A stretch of 64,000 bases of DNA from Stappia sediminis (GTDB lineage Bacteria > Pseudomonadota > Alphaproteobacteria > Rhizobiales > Stappiaceae). The notes below the pieces were generated by a model. The model worked only from the letters and a program-made list of their open reading frames with translations. It did no database searches and was not told where the DNA came from. The position numbers and the translations under genes are program-made. The DNA is taken from contig NZ_WUMV01000006.1 in the NCBI RefSeq assembly GCF_009826895.1, positions 186,001 to 250,000 on the forward strand, written 5' to 3'. Positions 9,105 to 20,548 of the stretch are shown one piece after another; the first letter of the stretch is position 1, and every line of letters starts with the position of its first letter.

Positions 9105-9152
9105 CATTAAAACTTTAAATCGGGCATTCTTTGAACTCGCCGATTTTTAATG
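9105..9152. promoter_or_regulatory. Candidate operator of the choline-sulfate regulator
   Basis: The 160-base gap between choX and the divergent LysR gene contains nested dyads: CATTAAAA at 9105-9112 with TTTTAATG at 9145-9152, and AATCGG at 9118-9123 with CCGATT at 9140-9145. Position and symmetry suit a LysR-type operator acting on both promoters. The repeat is seen directly; binding is inferred. Confidence 0.45.
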
Positions 9153-9171
9153 GCAGCCATAAAGGAATTGA

Positions 9172-10062
9172 ATGCCAGATCGTAAACTGGACATCGGTTG
9201 GCCACGCATATTCGCCAGCGTCGCACGGCTTGGCAGCATTACGCATGCTGCGGCGGAACTCGGCCTTAGCCAGCCGGCGGTAAGTTACCAGATAAAGCGG
9301 CTGGAGGAAGAGGTCGGCGTTCGGCTTCTGCACCGTCTGCATCGTGGAATCGCGCTGACCGAAGAAGGTGAGATCCTCTTCAAGGCCGCCCGTGCCGGCG
9401 TCGAACTGATAGATGAGGCAGCAAAGGAAATTCGCAAGAAATCCAGACTGCCGGCCGTTCGCCTTTTCACGGACTATGGCTTTGCATCCTTCTGGCTGAT
9501 GCCGCGCGTTGCCGAATTCCGGCGTCGCCACTCCGACTTCGAAGTTCATATCATCGCGTCCCAGGCGATCGAGAGCGACATCGACGGAACGGCTGAAATC
9601 GCCGTTATGTTCGGTCAGGCCGATGAATTCAGCGGCGATGCGCAGTTGTTGATGCCGGAGCGTGTCGTCCCGGTCTGCGCACCCAATTTCAAGGAACGCT
9701 TCGCTCCATTCGACACCGCAGATGCAATCGCGACCGCTCCACTTCTACACCTCGACACGAACGCGGAACCGCGCTGGCTTTCCTGGGAGGACTGGCTCGC
9801 CGCACAAGGCGTTTCTCGAAAGCCATCGCATGGAGACCTTGGCCTGAACACCTATAGCCTCGTCATTCAGGCAGCCCTTGCCGAACAGGGGATAGCGCTC
9901 GGCTGGCTTGGTCTCGTCGATTCGTTCCTGGAAAACGGCAGCCTCGTCAGGCTCGGTCCGGAACTTGAAAGGAAAGACAGCGGATACTGGCTAATCACCA
10001 ATCCGCCAGCCAGCAACGTTACGGAAAAACTAAGCGCCTGGCTGGTCGAGGAATGCCAGTGA
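9172..10062 (+). CDS. LysR-family regulator, choline sulfate-utilization type
   Basis: A 296-residue LysR protein with winged helix-turn-helix at about residues 5-65 (IFASVARLGSITHAAAELG and SQPAVSYQIKRLEEEVG) and an effector domain behind it. AAGGAA precedes the ATG. It is divergent from choX-betC, the arrangement of the choline sulfate-utilization transcription factor family in rhizobia. It probably senses choline or choline sulfate and activates choX-betC. The family call rests on LysR motifs plus context rather than a diagnostic residue. Confidence 0.92.
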   Translation: MPDRKLDIGWPRIFASVARLGSITHAAAELGLSQPAVSYQIKRLEEEVGVRLLHRLHRGIALTEEGEILFKAARAGVELIDEAAKEIRKKSRLPAVRLFTDYGFASFWLMPRVAEFRRRHSDFEVHIIASQAIESDIDGTAEIAVMFGQADEFSGDAQLLMPERVVPVCAPNFKERFAPFDTADAIATAPLLHLDTNAEPRWLSWEDWLAAQGVSRKPSHGDLGLNTYSLVIQAALAEQGIALGWLGLVDSFLENGSLVRLGPELERKDSGYWLITNPPASNVTEKLSAWLVEECQ

Positions 10063-10103
10063 AGCGGCTACCGATTTCGGAAGGGTGAATTCGAGTATCA
10101 AAC

Positions 10104-10141
10104 GAAAGGCGCACGGAGAGCTTCTTCTCCGTGCGCCTTTC
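10104..10141. terminator. Bidirectional terminator between the LysR gene and katG
   Basis: A perfect 15-base-pair inverted repeat, GAAAGGCGCACGGAG at 10104-10118 and CTCCGTGCGCCTTTC at 10127-10141, with an eight-base loop. It sits between the convergent ends of the LysR gene (10062) and katG (10234). Flanking T tracts are short in both directions, so termination may be partial. Confidence 0.8.
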
Positions 10142-10233
10142 AAGGCTTGCATTGTCTCCTTCAGCCGAGGCCACGCCAAAAAGCCCGGGCCCGCGACTGA
10201 TCGACATTCACCTGGAACGCTTATTCACCCAGA

Positions 10234-12814
<2,581 letters not shown>

Positions 12815-14554
12815 TCAAGCAGGGAAACCGGCCTGCCGCAATGCATCCTCCAGAACGGCCAGCTTCCCGGCGTCGGGCGAGCTTCTTGTCAGGGCACTCC
12901 AGCGGGAGATTGTGAACCCGGGATGGCGTTCCATGTATCGACGAGCCGTCAATCGGGCTTCTTCGACCCGGCCCAGTTGAACCAGGCAGACGATCTTGAG
13001 GACAATGAAATATTGAATTTTGGGAGCTTTCCTCAAACTTTCTTCCGCATATGAGAGGCAATCCTCAAAGCGGTCGAGATTGAAATACGCGCCGGCAATT
13101 GCCATCTCGGCGCGAAAGCTTTGCGGGTCACGCGGGCTGAGACGAAGCGCAATCTTGCCGAGTTCTATCGCTTTCTCAGGACTGCGATAATAGAGGTGCA
13201 GCAAGGCGAGTGACGCCCAGGCCCACGCAAAACTGGGACATTGCTCCGTCGCGTCTTGCACCAGCCTTATTCCGCGTTCAATCGATCCTTGCATGAACGC
13301 AATCGTGTATCCGGCATATGCGGACGACTCTGCGTCCGCATTCGGACTGGCCAAAGCTTCCTCGGCTAACCGGATCGCCAAATCGCGATTGTCTTCAATC
13401 GAGAGAGCATCGCGCCAACCATATAGTGTAAAACACCATGCCCTTACGGCCTTGGCCTTGGCATAATCCGAAGATGCATTGATAGCTTTGTCGAGGAAGT
13501 CCGCCGCTTCCCCAATTTGAAGGTTGTTGAGTGCAGCACGTGCCTTCAGATAGTGATCGTAGGCCGTGAGGCTATCGGGACGCTTGCGCGATGCACGCTC
13601 GATTTCAGCGGAAGTAATCTTCGGGGCTATGGCGCTAACGACGGCATGGGTGATCGTATCCTGCAATTCGAAGATATCCTTCAAATCGCCATCGTAGTGG
13701 TCGGCCCAGATGTGATTGACCGTATCAGCGTCGACCAACTGCGCGTTCACGCGTACGCGAGAACCCGCCCGGCGGACACGACCCTCAAGAAGATAGCGAA
13801 CGCCAAGTTCGGCGGCGATTTTCCGAACATCCGCCGAGAGCCCCTTGTAGGAGAAGGATGAGTTGCGGGCGATCACGAAGATCCACGGCACATGTGCCAG
13901 TGCGGTGATCAGGTCTTCGCTAAGCCCGTCGGCGAAGTATTCCTGGTCGGGATCGCTGGACATATTTTCGAAGGGAAGCACGGCCACAGAAGGTTTATCC
14001 GGACGATCCGGCGTCACATATGCAGGCACTTGCGTTTCGACCACAGCCTCGTAGACGTGCACCGGCCTTGGAATATTTTTCAGCGTCTGGCGGCCTGCAT
14101 CCATGAAAGCGAGATCGAGCTTGTTTTCCACGTCGTCGAAAACACGGGCGGAAACGGCAACCCCACCCGGCTTTGCAATACTTTCCAGCCGGACCGCGAT
14201 ATTCACCCCGTCGCCAAGAATATCGTCGTTGTCCACAATGACATCGCCAACATGCACGCCCATGCGAAACACCATTCGCTTGACGTCAGGTTCGTCAGCA
14301 TTGCGTTCGACGATCCGTCTTTGCATGGCGACCGCGCATGAAACGGCATCGACCACCGAGCCGAACTCCACCAGGAATCCATCACCCATCATTTTGAACA
14401 AACGCCCGGAATGGGCACCGATAATTGGACGCAAAGCCGAAATGTGTGCATTGAACGACCGGAAAGCCGCTTCCTCATCCTGATAGACAAGAGCGCTGTA
14501 GCCTGAGACGTCGGCAGCCAGGATGGCTGCGAGTTTTCGTTCAATCCGTGTCAC
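12815..14554 (-). CDS. Class III adenylate/guanylate cyclase with TolB-like and TPR regions
   Basis: A 579-residue multidomain protein. Residues 1-165 form a class III nucleotide cyclase domain: the metal aspartates are Asp15 in AADVSGYS and Asp58 in MMGDGFLVEF. Residues about 188-300 are a TolB-like/FlgO-type segment (VAVLPFENMSSDPDQEYFAD), and about 330-560 read as tetratricopeptide repeats. The chosen start is GTG at 14554, where AGGAGATCTT gives an ideal ribosome binding site and the protein begins TRIERKLAAIL as usual; an ATG at 14587 is the alternative. Proteins of this architecture are multiplied in rhizobia. No membrane segment is seen. The product would be cAMP, and the trigger is unknown. 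Confidence 0.9.
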   Translation of the reverse strand: MTRIERKLAAILAADVSGYSALVYQDEEAAFRSFNAHISALRPIIGAHSGRLFKMMGDGFLVEFGSVVDAVSCAVAMQRRIVERNADEPDVKRMVFRMGVHVGDVIVDNDDILGDGVNIAVRLESIAKPGGVAVSARVFDDVENKLDLAFMDAGRQTLKNIPRPVHVYEAVVETQVPAYVTPDRPDKPSVAVLPFENMSSDPDQEYFADGLSEDLITALAHVPWIFVIARNSSFSYKGLSADVRKIAAELGVRYLLEGRVRRAGSRVRVNAQLVDADTVNHIWADHYDGDLKDIFELQDTITHAVVSAIAPKITSAEIERASRKRPDSLTAYDHYLKARAALNNLQIGEAADFLDKAINASSDYAKAKAVRAWCFTLYGWRDALSIEDNRDLAIRLAEEALASPNADAESSAYAGYTIAFMQGSIERGIRLVQDATEQCPSFAWAWASLALLHLYYRSPEKAIELGKIALRLSPRDPQSFRAEMAIAGAYFNLDRFEDCLSYAEESLRKAPKIQYFIVLKIVCLVQLGRVEEARLTARRYMERHPGFTISRWSALTRSSPDAGKLAVLEDALRQAGFPA

Positions 14555-14779
14555 AAGATCTCCTCGCGAAACGGTCACAACGGTCAAATTGAATTATTAC
14601 GCTATTTCGGGCGAACGCAATGAACTCACGCTCTTGTCGAGAAAACCGGAAGCAGTTCGTGGTGGAGGCCGGCAAGAGCCTTTCAAGGGAAAACCCGGAG
14701 AACGAAACTCCCCGTACCCCAATCCTAAGTGCGGGGAAACCGCGAAAGACACTTGATAATCAATGCGCTAGGAAGATGA

Positions 14780-14855
14780 TGGTGCCCAGGGGCGGAATCG
14801 AACCACCGACACGCGGATTTTCAATCCGCTGCTCTACCAACTGAGCTACCTGGGC
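14780..14855 (-). tRNA. tRNA-Phe (GAA)
   Basis: A full 76-base cloverleaf on the minus strand. Acceptor arms GCCCAGG and CCTGGGC pair over seven bases, the D arm is GCTCAGTTGGTAGAGC, the anticodon loop TTGAAAA carries GAA, the T arm is GTGGTTCGATTCCGC, and CCA is encoded. It lies where Hyphomicrobiales often carry it, downstream of the maf-yacG block, although five kilobases of other genes intervene here. Confidence 0.98.
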
Positions 14856-15031
14856 AAGGGCGGTTGAGGCTGCCGTAAGCAGTTTTCCGCCTGAAGTGCG
14901 GGTCTTATAAAAGCTCGCATGTCGTCTGTCCAGCAGGTCTTTTCCAGTTTTTCACAGCCTGGAAAAGAACCCCTATATGCCCCTTACACCGATACGGCAC
15001 ACGCCTGCCGCTCCTCTCGGAAAAATCGCCT

Positions 15032-16417
15032 TCAGAACGTCTTGACGACAGAGACCATTCCTAGCCCATTGGAGTACTGGCGGGTCTCGTAGTTGGATTG
15101 CAGCCTGTGGAATTCGCTGGTGAAAGCGAATGCCACATCTTCGCGAACAAGCAGGGTAAGGACACCGCGAAGCCAGAACTCGTTATCGCGCTCCGCCTGG
15201 GTGAAACTGTTGAAATTGTCGGGGTCGGCATATTCGCGGCGTATGTAACCGGCTTCGAGATCGAACGCCCAAGGATAGTTCAACGTATTGATTGGCGATG
15301 CGAAGGTTACCGTTCCCCCAGCCACGACGCCGAGCTCCCAACTTTCCTCGTATCCGACTTCGGCGCTCTCGTAGTCGCCCATCACCTGAGCGCGAAGTTG
15401 GAGCATTTCCGTTAACTGATAGAAGTAGGTCAGCTTGCCAAGCATTTGATATCCGTCACGATCGGAAACGGTCGGATAGTTGAAGCTGTCGTAGAACCAG
15501 CGGCGGCGAATTTCCGCGCGTGCGTTCAATGACGACTTGATATCCGGCAGATATTCGAACTTCGCACCACCGCCAAGTTGGCCATAGTAATTCTCATTGT
15601 CGAGACGCGCGCCGCCGACAATGCCATAAACTCCGAGCCGCGCATTGTAGAGATCAAAGCGCGCCATGTTGAAAGTCGGTCCGAAATTCAGCTCCGCGAG
15701 TTCATTGTCCAAGCGGTGTATGTCGGCGTAACGCGAGCCGTAAAAGAGCAGATCCGTCTCGAACAAATCGCCTTGGTTGCCAAGGTCGAGCGAGCCATGC
15801 ACGCCGCCGGAAATAAAGGCGTTCCAGTCTGGAGTACCGCTCGCATCCTGATTAAGCAGAACGGGAAAGCCGTTCAGATTCAGCAGACTGTCTCCCGGCC
15901 CCGCATTGGCGTTTGTCTGATAGCGTCCGCCCACAACGATAGCCCCGCCAAATTTCGCAGGCTCCTCCGCTTTTTCGATGGCCTCCAGATAGGTGGAGGC
16001 CTTGTCGCCTAGTTCTGAGTTTGCAGCCGCTTCTTCCCGAACGACTTCCAAATGCACGCGAGCGGTATCGAAAGATCCCAACCGAAAATAAAGGACGCCA
16101 AGCTCAAGCCTGACCTGAGCGAGGTCAGGCGCGAAGACCAGCATGCGTTCGAATGTCCCGATCGCCGCCTCGAAATCTTCAAGCTCCACGGAAACGGTTG
16201 CGTATTCGAAAGCGAGCTGCATGTTGTCGGGCTCGCGGAGCATCTTCTGCAACAGCCGCGCCTGGCGGGCCACGAGATCCTCTTCGGCGTATTCGAGCGG
16301 ATCGAATACTTGCGCATCGGCCGGTGCGGATATCATGCAGGCGAATGCGATGATCACGACGGAAATTACCGACGCCGAAATACCATCCATCGTCCTGCTT
16401 TTCGATATCCGGCTCAC
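15032..16417 (-). CDS. Outer-membrane beta-barrel protein with N-terminal TPR domain (Slam/DUF560-like architecture)
   Basis: About 461 residues. A signal peptide (MSRISKSRTMDG plus a hydrophobic core, cleavage near SAPADAQ) is followed by TPR-like helices to about residue 150 (LAFEYATVSVELEDFEAAI, LELGVLYFRLGSFDTARVH) and then a long run of alternating beta strands ending in the terminal aromatic residue ...VVKTF, typical of outer-membrane barrels. TPR plus barrel is the layout of surface lipoprotein assembly modifiers. The start is uncertain: GTG at 16417 gives a positively charged signal peptide n-region, ATG at 16390 lacks it. The FecR-domain gene two genes upstream is a frequent partner in such loci. 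Export role is inferred. Confidence 0.75.
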   Translation of the reverse strand: MSRISKSRTMDGISASVISVVIIAFACMISAPADAQVFDPLEYAEEDLVARQARLLQKMLREPDNMQLAFEYATVSVELEDFEAAIGTFERMLVFAPDLAQVRLELGVLYFRLGSFDTARVHLEVVREEAAANSELGDKASTYLEAIEKAEEPAKFGGAIVVGGRYQTNANAGPGDSLLNLNGFPVLLNQDASGTPDWNAFISGGVHGSLDLGNQGDLFETDLLFYGSRYADIHRLDNELAELNFGPTFNMARFDLYNARLGVYGIVGGARLDNENYYGQLGGGAKFEYLPDIKSSLNARAEIRRRWFYDSFNYPTVSDRDGYQMLGKLTYFYQLTEMLQLRAQVMGDYESAEVGYEESWELGVVAGGTVTFASPINTLNYPWAFDLEAGYIRREYADPDNFNSFTQAERDNEFWLRGVLTLLVREDVAFAFTSEFHRLQSNYETRQYSNGLGMVSVVKTF

Positions 16418-16549
16418 TTGAAAAGGCCCACCCACGTATCGTAGCGGCACCTTAAAGAATTAGCCGTCCGGAGTCGTCGGCACTGGCAATTCAGACAGGA
16501 TTCAAAGGTCAATTGTTGCGCAGCGGCAACAAGTTGATCTCATAAAAAA

Positions 16550-16572
16550 CGGCGCGCCATTCAGGCGCGCCG
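16550..16572 (-). terminator. Rho-independent terminator after the 5'-nucleotidase gene
   Basis: Stem CGGCGCGCC at 16550-16558 and GGCGCGCCG at 16564-16572 with a five-base loop. Read on the minus strand, the stem is followed by a six-T tract, giving a textbook terminator 25 bases after the stop of the nucleotidase gene at 16597. Confidence 0.85.
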
Positions 16573-16596
16573 CCATAACCTTCCCAATGCCTTGGG

Positions 16597-18222
16597 TCAC
16601 TCGACTTCGCGGACGCGCTCGTCAAGATAGGGCTGATACGGCTCTTCAAGAGCCGCAATATAATCCGCTACGACTTGCTCCAGTCCGGGCCCGTAGTCAT
16701 AAGCATCCGTCGCATTCGAGGCGAAGATCTTATAACCATCGCCGCCACCGCGCATGTAATTGTTGCTGACGACGCCGTAGGTCTTTTCCGGATCGAGCGG
16801 AACCCAGTTCCCGTCTTCTTCGACCTCAACCTTTATGATCCTGCCATCGAGCGGTTTTTTCGCACGGGTCCAGATGTAGCGAATGCCTGCGACTTGCGGG
16901 AAGCGTCCTGCGCCTTCCTCGACCTGAGAAACGCCGTTCTCCAGCGCCGCAATGATATCCGCTCCCTTGAGCTGGAAGGTGGAAAGCGTATTCTGGAAAG
17001 GAAGTACGGTGAGGACCTCGCCCATCGTAACTTGGCCATCGTCGATCGAAGCCCGAAGTCCGCCACCGTTCTGGATGGCGATATCGATCCCCTGCCCCTT
17101 GACGCGTTGAAGCATGGCATCGGCAACGAGATTTCCCATCTCGCATTCGCGAGCGCGGCAGCTGTCACGAGAGCCGTCGATTACGGCCGCGGATGCGCCG
17201 ACGATCTGGTTTTTGAGTTCCTCCAGCGGGCCGGCAAGTTCCTTCACCCGTGCCGCGACGTCCTTATCAGCCGCAATAGACGCGTCAAGCAGGACAGGAT
17301 CGCCCGTGGCGGACAGCACGTTTCCGTCGTCGTCGAACACGATCTCGATTTCACCCAGGTATTTTCCGAAGGCATACGCCTGGACGATCGGCACCTGCTT
17401 TCCGGCCGGGTTCTGTACGATGACCGGGTAAGGTCCCGCGGCACCCTCATGCGTATTGGACAACAGCGTGTGGGAATGCCCGCCGACGATGACGTCGATC
17501 CCCGGAACTTTGGCGGCGATCTGCATGTCACGCGGGAGGCCCATATGCGTCAGCGCGATGATCTTGTCGACGCCGGCCGCTTCGAGACCTTCCACAGCCC
17601 CTTTCAGATAATCTTCGGCATTGATGAAGCGAACATTCTCGCCCGGGGACGATGTTTCGGACGTATCCTCCGCAAGGGCAGAAACGACGCCAATTTTCTC
17701 TCCGCCGACCTCAAGCACCAGCGTACCTGGCACTTTCCCTTTCAGGGTCGGTTCATTTTCGACCTCGATGTTTCCGGAAATAACCGGAAACTCGACCATA
17801 TCAATAAAACCCGAGAGACCTTGGGGACCGTCGTCAAATTCATGATTGCCCACCGCCATGGCGTCAAAGCCGATCACGTTCATGAATTCCGCAGCGGCCT
17901 TGCCCTTGTAGGTTGAATAGAAGAGCGACCCCTGGAACTGATCACCGGCATCGAGCGTAATCATGTTCTTTCCGGTCTTGCCCAATGCCTCGCGCCGCTC
18001 GTCCAGCTTCGCCTTGAGGCGGGCAACGCCGCCGAAGCATTCACCTTTCTCGTCGTCCTCGGCCGAGCAGGTTGCGTCGTATTTATTAATTGGTTCAATG
18101 CGTGAGTGGAGATCGTTGATGTGAAGAATCGTCAATGCGTATTCCGCATAGGCCGCAGTCGGAATCATACCGCCCGACAGCGCCATAGCTATCACGCTCG
18201 CTCCCAGAAAGAATCGCTTCAT
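16597..18222 (-). CDS. Periplasmic 5'-nucleotidase/metallophosphatase (UshA family)
   Basis: A 541-residue bifunctional metallophosphoesterase/5'-nucleotidase. After a signal peptide (cleavage near residue 26, TAAYA-E) comes the metallophosphatase domain with HINDLHSR (Asp37, His39), DAGDQFQG, GNHEFD and GGHSHT metal motifs, then the C-terminal nucleotidase domain with AIQNGGGLR and VLPFQNTL and a substrate-stacking region. It should hydrolyse extracytoplasmic nucleotides to recover phosphate and nucleosides. ATG at 18222 has GGGGACAG ahead of it. An extra Cys-rich stretch SRDSCRARECEMGN lies in the linker region. A strong terminator follows, so it is the end of its transcript. Confidence 0.93.
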   Translation of the reverse strand: MKRFFLGASVIAMALSGGMIPTAAYAEYALTILHINDLHSRIEPINKYDATCSAEDDEKGECFGGVARLKAKLDERREALGKTGKNMITLDAGDQFQGSLFYSTYKGKAAAEFMNVIGFDAMAVGNHEFDDGPQGLSGFIDMVEFPVISGNIEVENEPTLKGKVPGTLVLEVGGEKIGVVSALAEDTSETSSPGENVRFINAEDYLKGAVEGLEAAGVDKIIALTHMGLPRDMQIAAKVPGIDVIVGGHSHTLLSNTHEGAAGPYPVIVQNPAGKQVPIVQAYAFGKYLGEIEIVFDDDGNVLSATGDPVLLDASIAADKDVAARVKELAGPLEELKNQIVGASAAVIDGSRDSCRARECEMGNLVADAMLQRVKGQGIDIAIQNGGGLRASIDDGQVTMGEVLTVLPFQNTLSTFQLKGADIIAALENGVSQVEEGAGRFPQVAGIRYIWTRAKKPLDGRIIKVEVEEDGNWVPLDPEKTYGVVSNNYMRGGGDGYKIFASNATDAYDYGPGLEQVVADYIAALEEPYQPYLDERVREVE

Positions 18223-18464
18223 GCTCTGTCCCCGTCCGAATGGCCACCGTTGCTTCGGGTGGACACTGTGACGCGCATCCTGTGAAGCCGGGAGCCTCTC
18301 AACCCTTGGTGATCGACGAAAAACAAACCGACGATCCATGGACAAGAGATTGCCAGTCGGCTGGCGAGCCGTCCAGTTTTCCGGACATTACAAATTCAAA
18401 GTCGTGTGAATATCGCGCAAAACCGCTGGAGACGGAAAAATTCCCGCCAAATTCGCGATCCCCT

Positions 18465-19319
18465 TCAGCAGTTTGAAGGCGGATAGCAATAGCGGGAACT
18501 GTGCCCCGGCCCGCGAATGTAATCCGCATTGGCATCGGGAATATCGAGCTTGCGGTCGAGCGGCTCCTGCGGGTTGCCCGTCAGGACGGGTGCCGGAATG
18601 GGCGATCGGTATTTCGGCGCAAGCCCGGAGTTGATCTGGCCGAATGCCTGAAGCTGGTTTTCGCCAGGCCTGGAGGATGTTCCGCCGTTCTTTCCGCGCT
18701 TTCCCGACAGATTGGCGACAATCTGGCGGTAAGTCGCCGGCGGAGTGCGCCCCACGCGCCCCAGGCCGCCCGAGGCGAAAATCGAAAATCCAGGGCGATA
18801 GATCCGTTCGCTACCCCCCGCCTTTCCGTTGAATGTCAGATCCTTTCCGTAAACGAATGAATAGATCGATTGGCTGCCCTGCTCGAGCAAGGTTGCGATC
18901 CCGCCTCGAATGCCGACGGTTCCTTGCCTCGTATTGATCGTTACGCCGCCCTTTTTCTTCGAAAGGCGTCCACCGACGAAACGGGCCACGCCTTTTGAAA
19001 AGGTAGCCACCAGTTCTCCGGAATCCGAGGCTGGATCGTAGACAAAGGAGTCGATCACGAGGTTTGACCCCGGTCCGACAGTGAATGTCGAGCCATCGAC
19101 GAGCAGCACCTGCAAAAGACCTGAATTGCTGGTGCGTATTCGCTCATTATAGAAAACGGACTGACCAAGCCGGATCGTGCGAATCTTGCCGCCTCCAAGC
19201 TGGCCCTGCGCCGATTGGTTGACCGCGCTCGTAACGCCGACGCCCTCGGCTGCCGCGCAATTTGCAAAGGAGGCTGCGATAATCGCGCTCGCCGCAATGA
19301 ATGTACGGATCGGCTGCAT
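18465..19319 (-). CDS. Secreted FecR-domain protein
   Basis: A 284-residue exported protein: signal peptide to about residue 24 (ANCAAA-EG), then a FecR-like domain at about residues 45-150 with RLGQSVFYNERIRT, LLVDGSTFTVGPGSNLVID and INTRQGTVGIRGG. The C-terminal third is low in structure and ends RYCYPPSNC, placing two cysteines near the terminus. There is no transmembrane helix, so it is not a classical FecR anti-sigma factor, and no FecI sigma gene is nearby. Similar periplasmic or surface FecR-domain proteins occur next to beta-barrel/TPR proteins, as here. GGGGAACG precedes the ATG. Function unknown. Confidence 0.85.
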   Translation of the reverse strand: MQPIRTFIAASAIIAASFANCAAAEGVGVTSAVNQSAQGQLGGGKIRTIRLGQSVFYNERIRTSNSGLLQVLLVDGSTFTVGPGSNLVIDSFVYDPASDSGELVATFSKGVARFVGGRLSKKKGGVTINTRQGTVGIRGGIATLLEQGSQSIYSFVYGKDLTFNGKAGGSERIYRPGFSIFASGGLGRVGRTPPATYRQIVANLSGKRGKNGGTSSRPGENQLQAFGQINSGLAPKYRSPIPAPVLTGNPQEPLDRKLDIPDANADYIRGPGHSSRYCYPPSNC

Positions 19320-19464
19320 GATCAGGCGTTCCCCGGTTTAATGATCTTGCCGACGCCCGCCCTGCGACAGCGCCTTCCGGCCGGCGTCATTCACAGAAGA
19401 CGTCGGCTCAGGCGCGAAGTCTGTGTTTTAGATCACTTAACGTCAATTGCAGTGCTGCAACAGG

Positions 19465-19692
19465 TTACTTGCGATCGCGATCCTGCATCCGCTCCAATTC
19501 GTCGTAGTCTTCCGGCTCCATTTCCACGACCGGCGTGGAATAGCCCCCGGAAAGCCACCGGTTCAGGTCCACATCTGCACACCGTTTGGAGCAAAACGGG
19601 TAGTAAGCGTCGACCGAGAGTTTTTGGCAGATCGGACAGGGCCGCGGCCGGCGCGGCATTTTCTCGCCCGCATTCGAAGTATCGCTTGCCAT
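19465..19692 (-). CDS. yacG: DNA gyrase inhibitor / zinc-binding protein YacG
   Basis: A 75-residue YacG protein with its four zinc-binding cysteines Cys19, Cys22, Cys34 and Cys38 (CPICQ and FCSKRC) and an acidic tail. YacG binds GyrB and inhibits gyrase in E. coli. In Hyphomicrobiales it normally follows maf directly; here an SDR gene and an acyl-CoA ligase gene lie between them. The start is 13 bases after the SDR stop, with GGAAAA before the ATG. Confidence 0.95.
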   Translation of the reverse strand: MASDTSNAGEKMPRRPRPCPICQKLSVDAYYPFCSKRCADVDLNRWLSGGYSTPVVEMEPEDYDELERMQDRDRK

Positions 19693-19705
19693 TTCATTTT
19701 CCGTA

Positions 19706-20512
19706 TTAGCTGTATTTCAGCGTGATGCCTCCATCGACGACCAGTTCAATGCCCGTGACGTATTTGGATTCGTCGCTGGCAAGGAAAAGTGCCGCGTGGG
19801 CTACGTCCCAGGCATCCCCCATATGGCCCATGGGCACCTGAGCATCGCGCACCCGCCACATCTCTTCCACGTCGCCTTCGGCATAAGCATCGGCAAGGCC
19901 CGCCGCCTTTTCCACCATCGGGGTTTTCATCAGGCCCGGCAGGACAGCATTCACGCGTATATGTTCACCGGCATATTGCACGGCGGTCGTTCGCGTCAAA
20001 TGGTTCACAGCAGCCTTTGTCGCATAATAGGTCGCGTATGGAACGCCCGTATAGCGGATCGAGGCGATGGAGGAGATATTGACGATCGATCCGCCACCGG
20101 CCGTTCGCATGACCGGAATAACGTGCTTCATCGTGAGGAAAACGCTTTTCAGGTTGACCGCATTGACCCTGTCCCATTCCTTCTCGGGCAGTTCCACCAC
20201 ACCTCCGACTTCGGCAATACCGACATTGTTGTCGAGAATATCTATTGTTCCGTAGATATCGACCGTCCGCGCGACCATCGCCTCGACATCGGAGGATTTC
20301 GTCACATCGCATCTTACCGAAATCGCGCTGCCGCCTTCGCCTTCGATAATTGAGCGCGTCTCTTCTGCGGCAGCCTCGTCGATATCGGCGCAAACAACCC
20401 TGGCGCCTTCGCGTGCGAACAGAACCGCCGCGGCCTTTCCATTACCCCATCCCGGCCCAATGGACCCGGCCCCCACCACGAGCGCTACCTTGTCGGCAAG
20501 CCGTCCGGCCAT
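19706..20512 (-). CDS. Short-chain dehydrogenase/reductase
   Basis: A 268-residue classical SDR. The nucleotide-binding glycine motif is [12 protein letters not shown] at 14-25, Asp43 in CADID suggests NAD preference, NNVG at 95-98 replaces the usual NNAG, the catalytic Ser is in NISSIAS near residue 148, and Tyr162/Lys166 form YxxxK. GGGAGGTGG precedes the ATG. It is 36 bases downstream of the acyl-CoA ligase gene, so the pair probably acts in one acyl-CoA or carbonyl pathway. Substrate unknown. Confidence 0.9.
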   Translation of the reverse strand: MAGRLADKVALVVGAGSIGPGWGNGKAAAVLFAREGARVVCADIDEAAAEETRSIIEGEGGSAISVRCDVTKSSDVEAMVARTVDIYGTIDILDNNVGIAEVGGVVELPEKEWDRVNAVNLKSVFLTMKHVIPVMRTAGGGSIVNISSIASIRYTGVPYATYYATKAAVNHLTRTTAVQYAGEHIRVNAVLPGLMKTPMVEKAAGLADAYAEGDVEEMWRVRDAQVPMGHMGDAWDVAHAALFLASDESKYVTGIELVVDGGITLKYS

Positions 20513-20548
20513 CTGCCACCTCCCAATGGTTTTCGCATATTGCGGTTT

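Noticed and set aside
18465-19319. FecR iron-signalling anti-sigma factor
   Set aside because: No transmembrane helix, no sigma factor or TonB receptor gene nearby; only the FecR-like periplasmic domain is shared.
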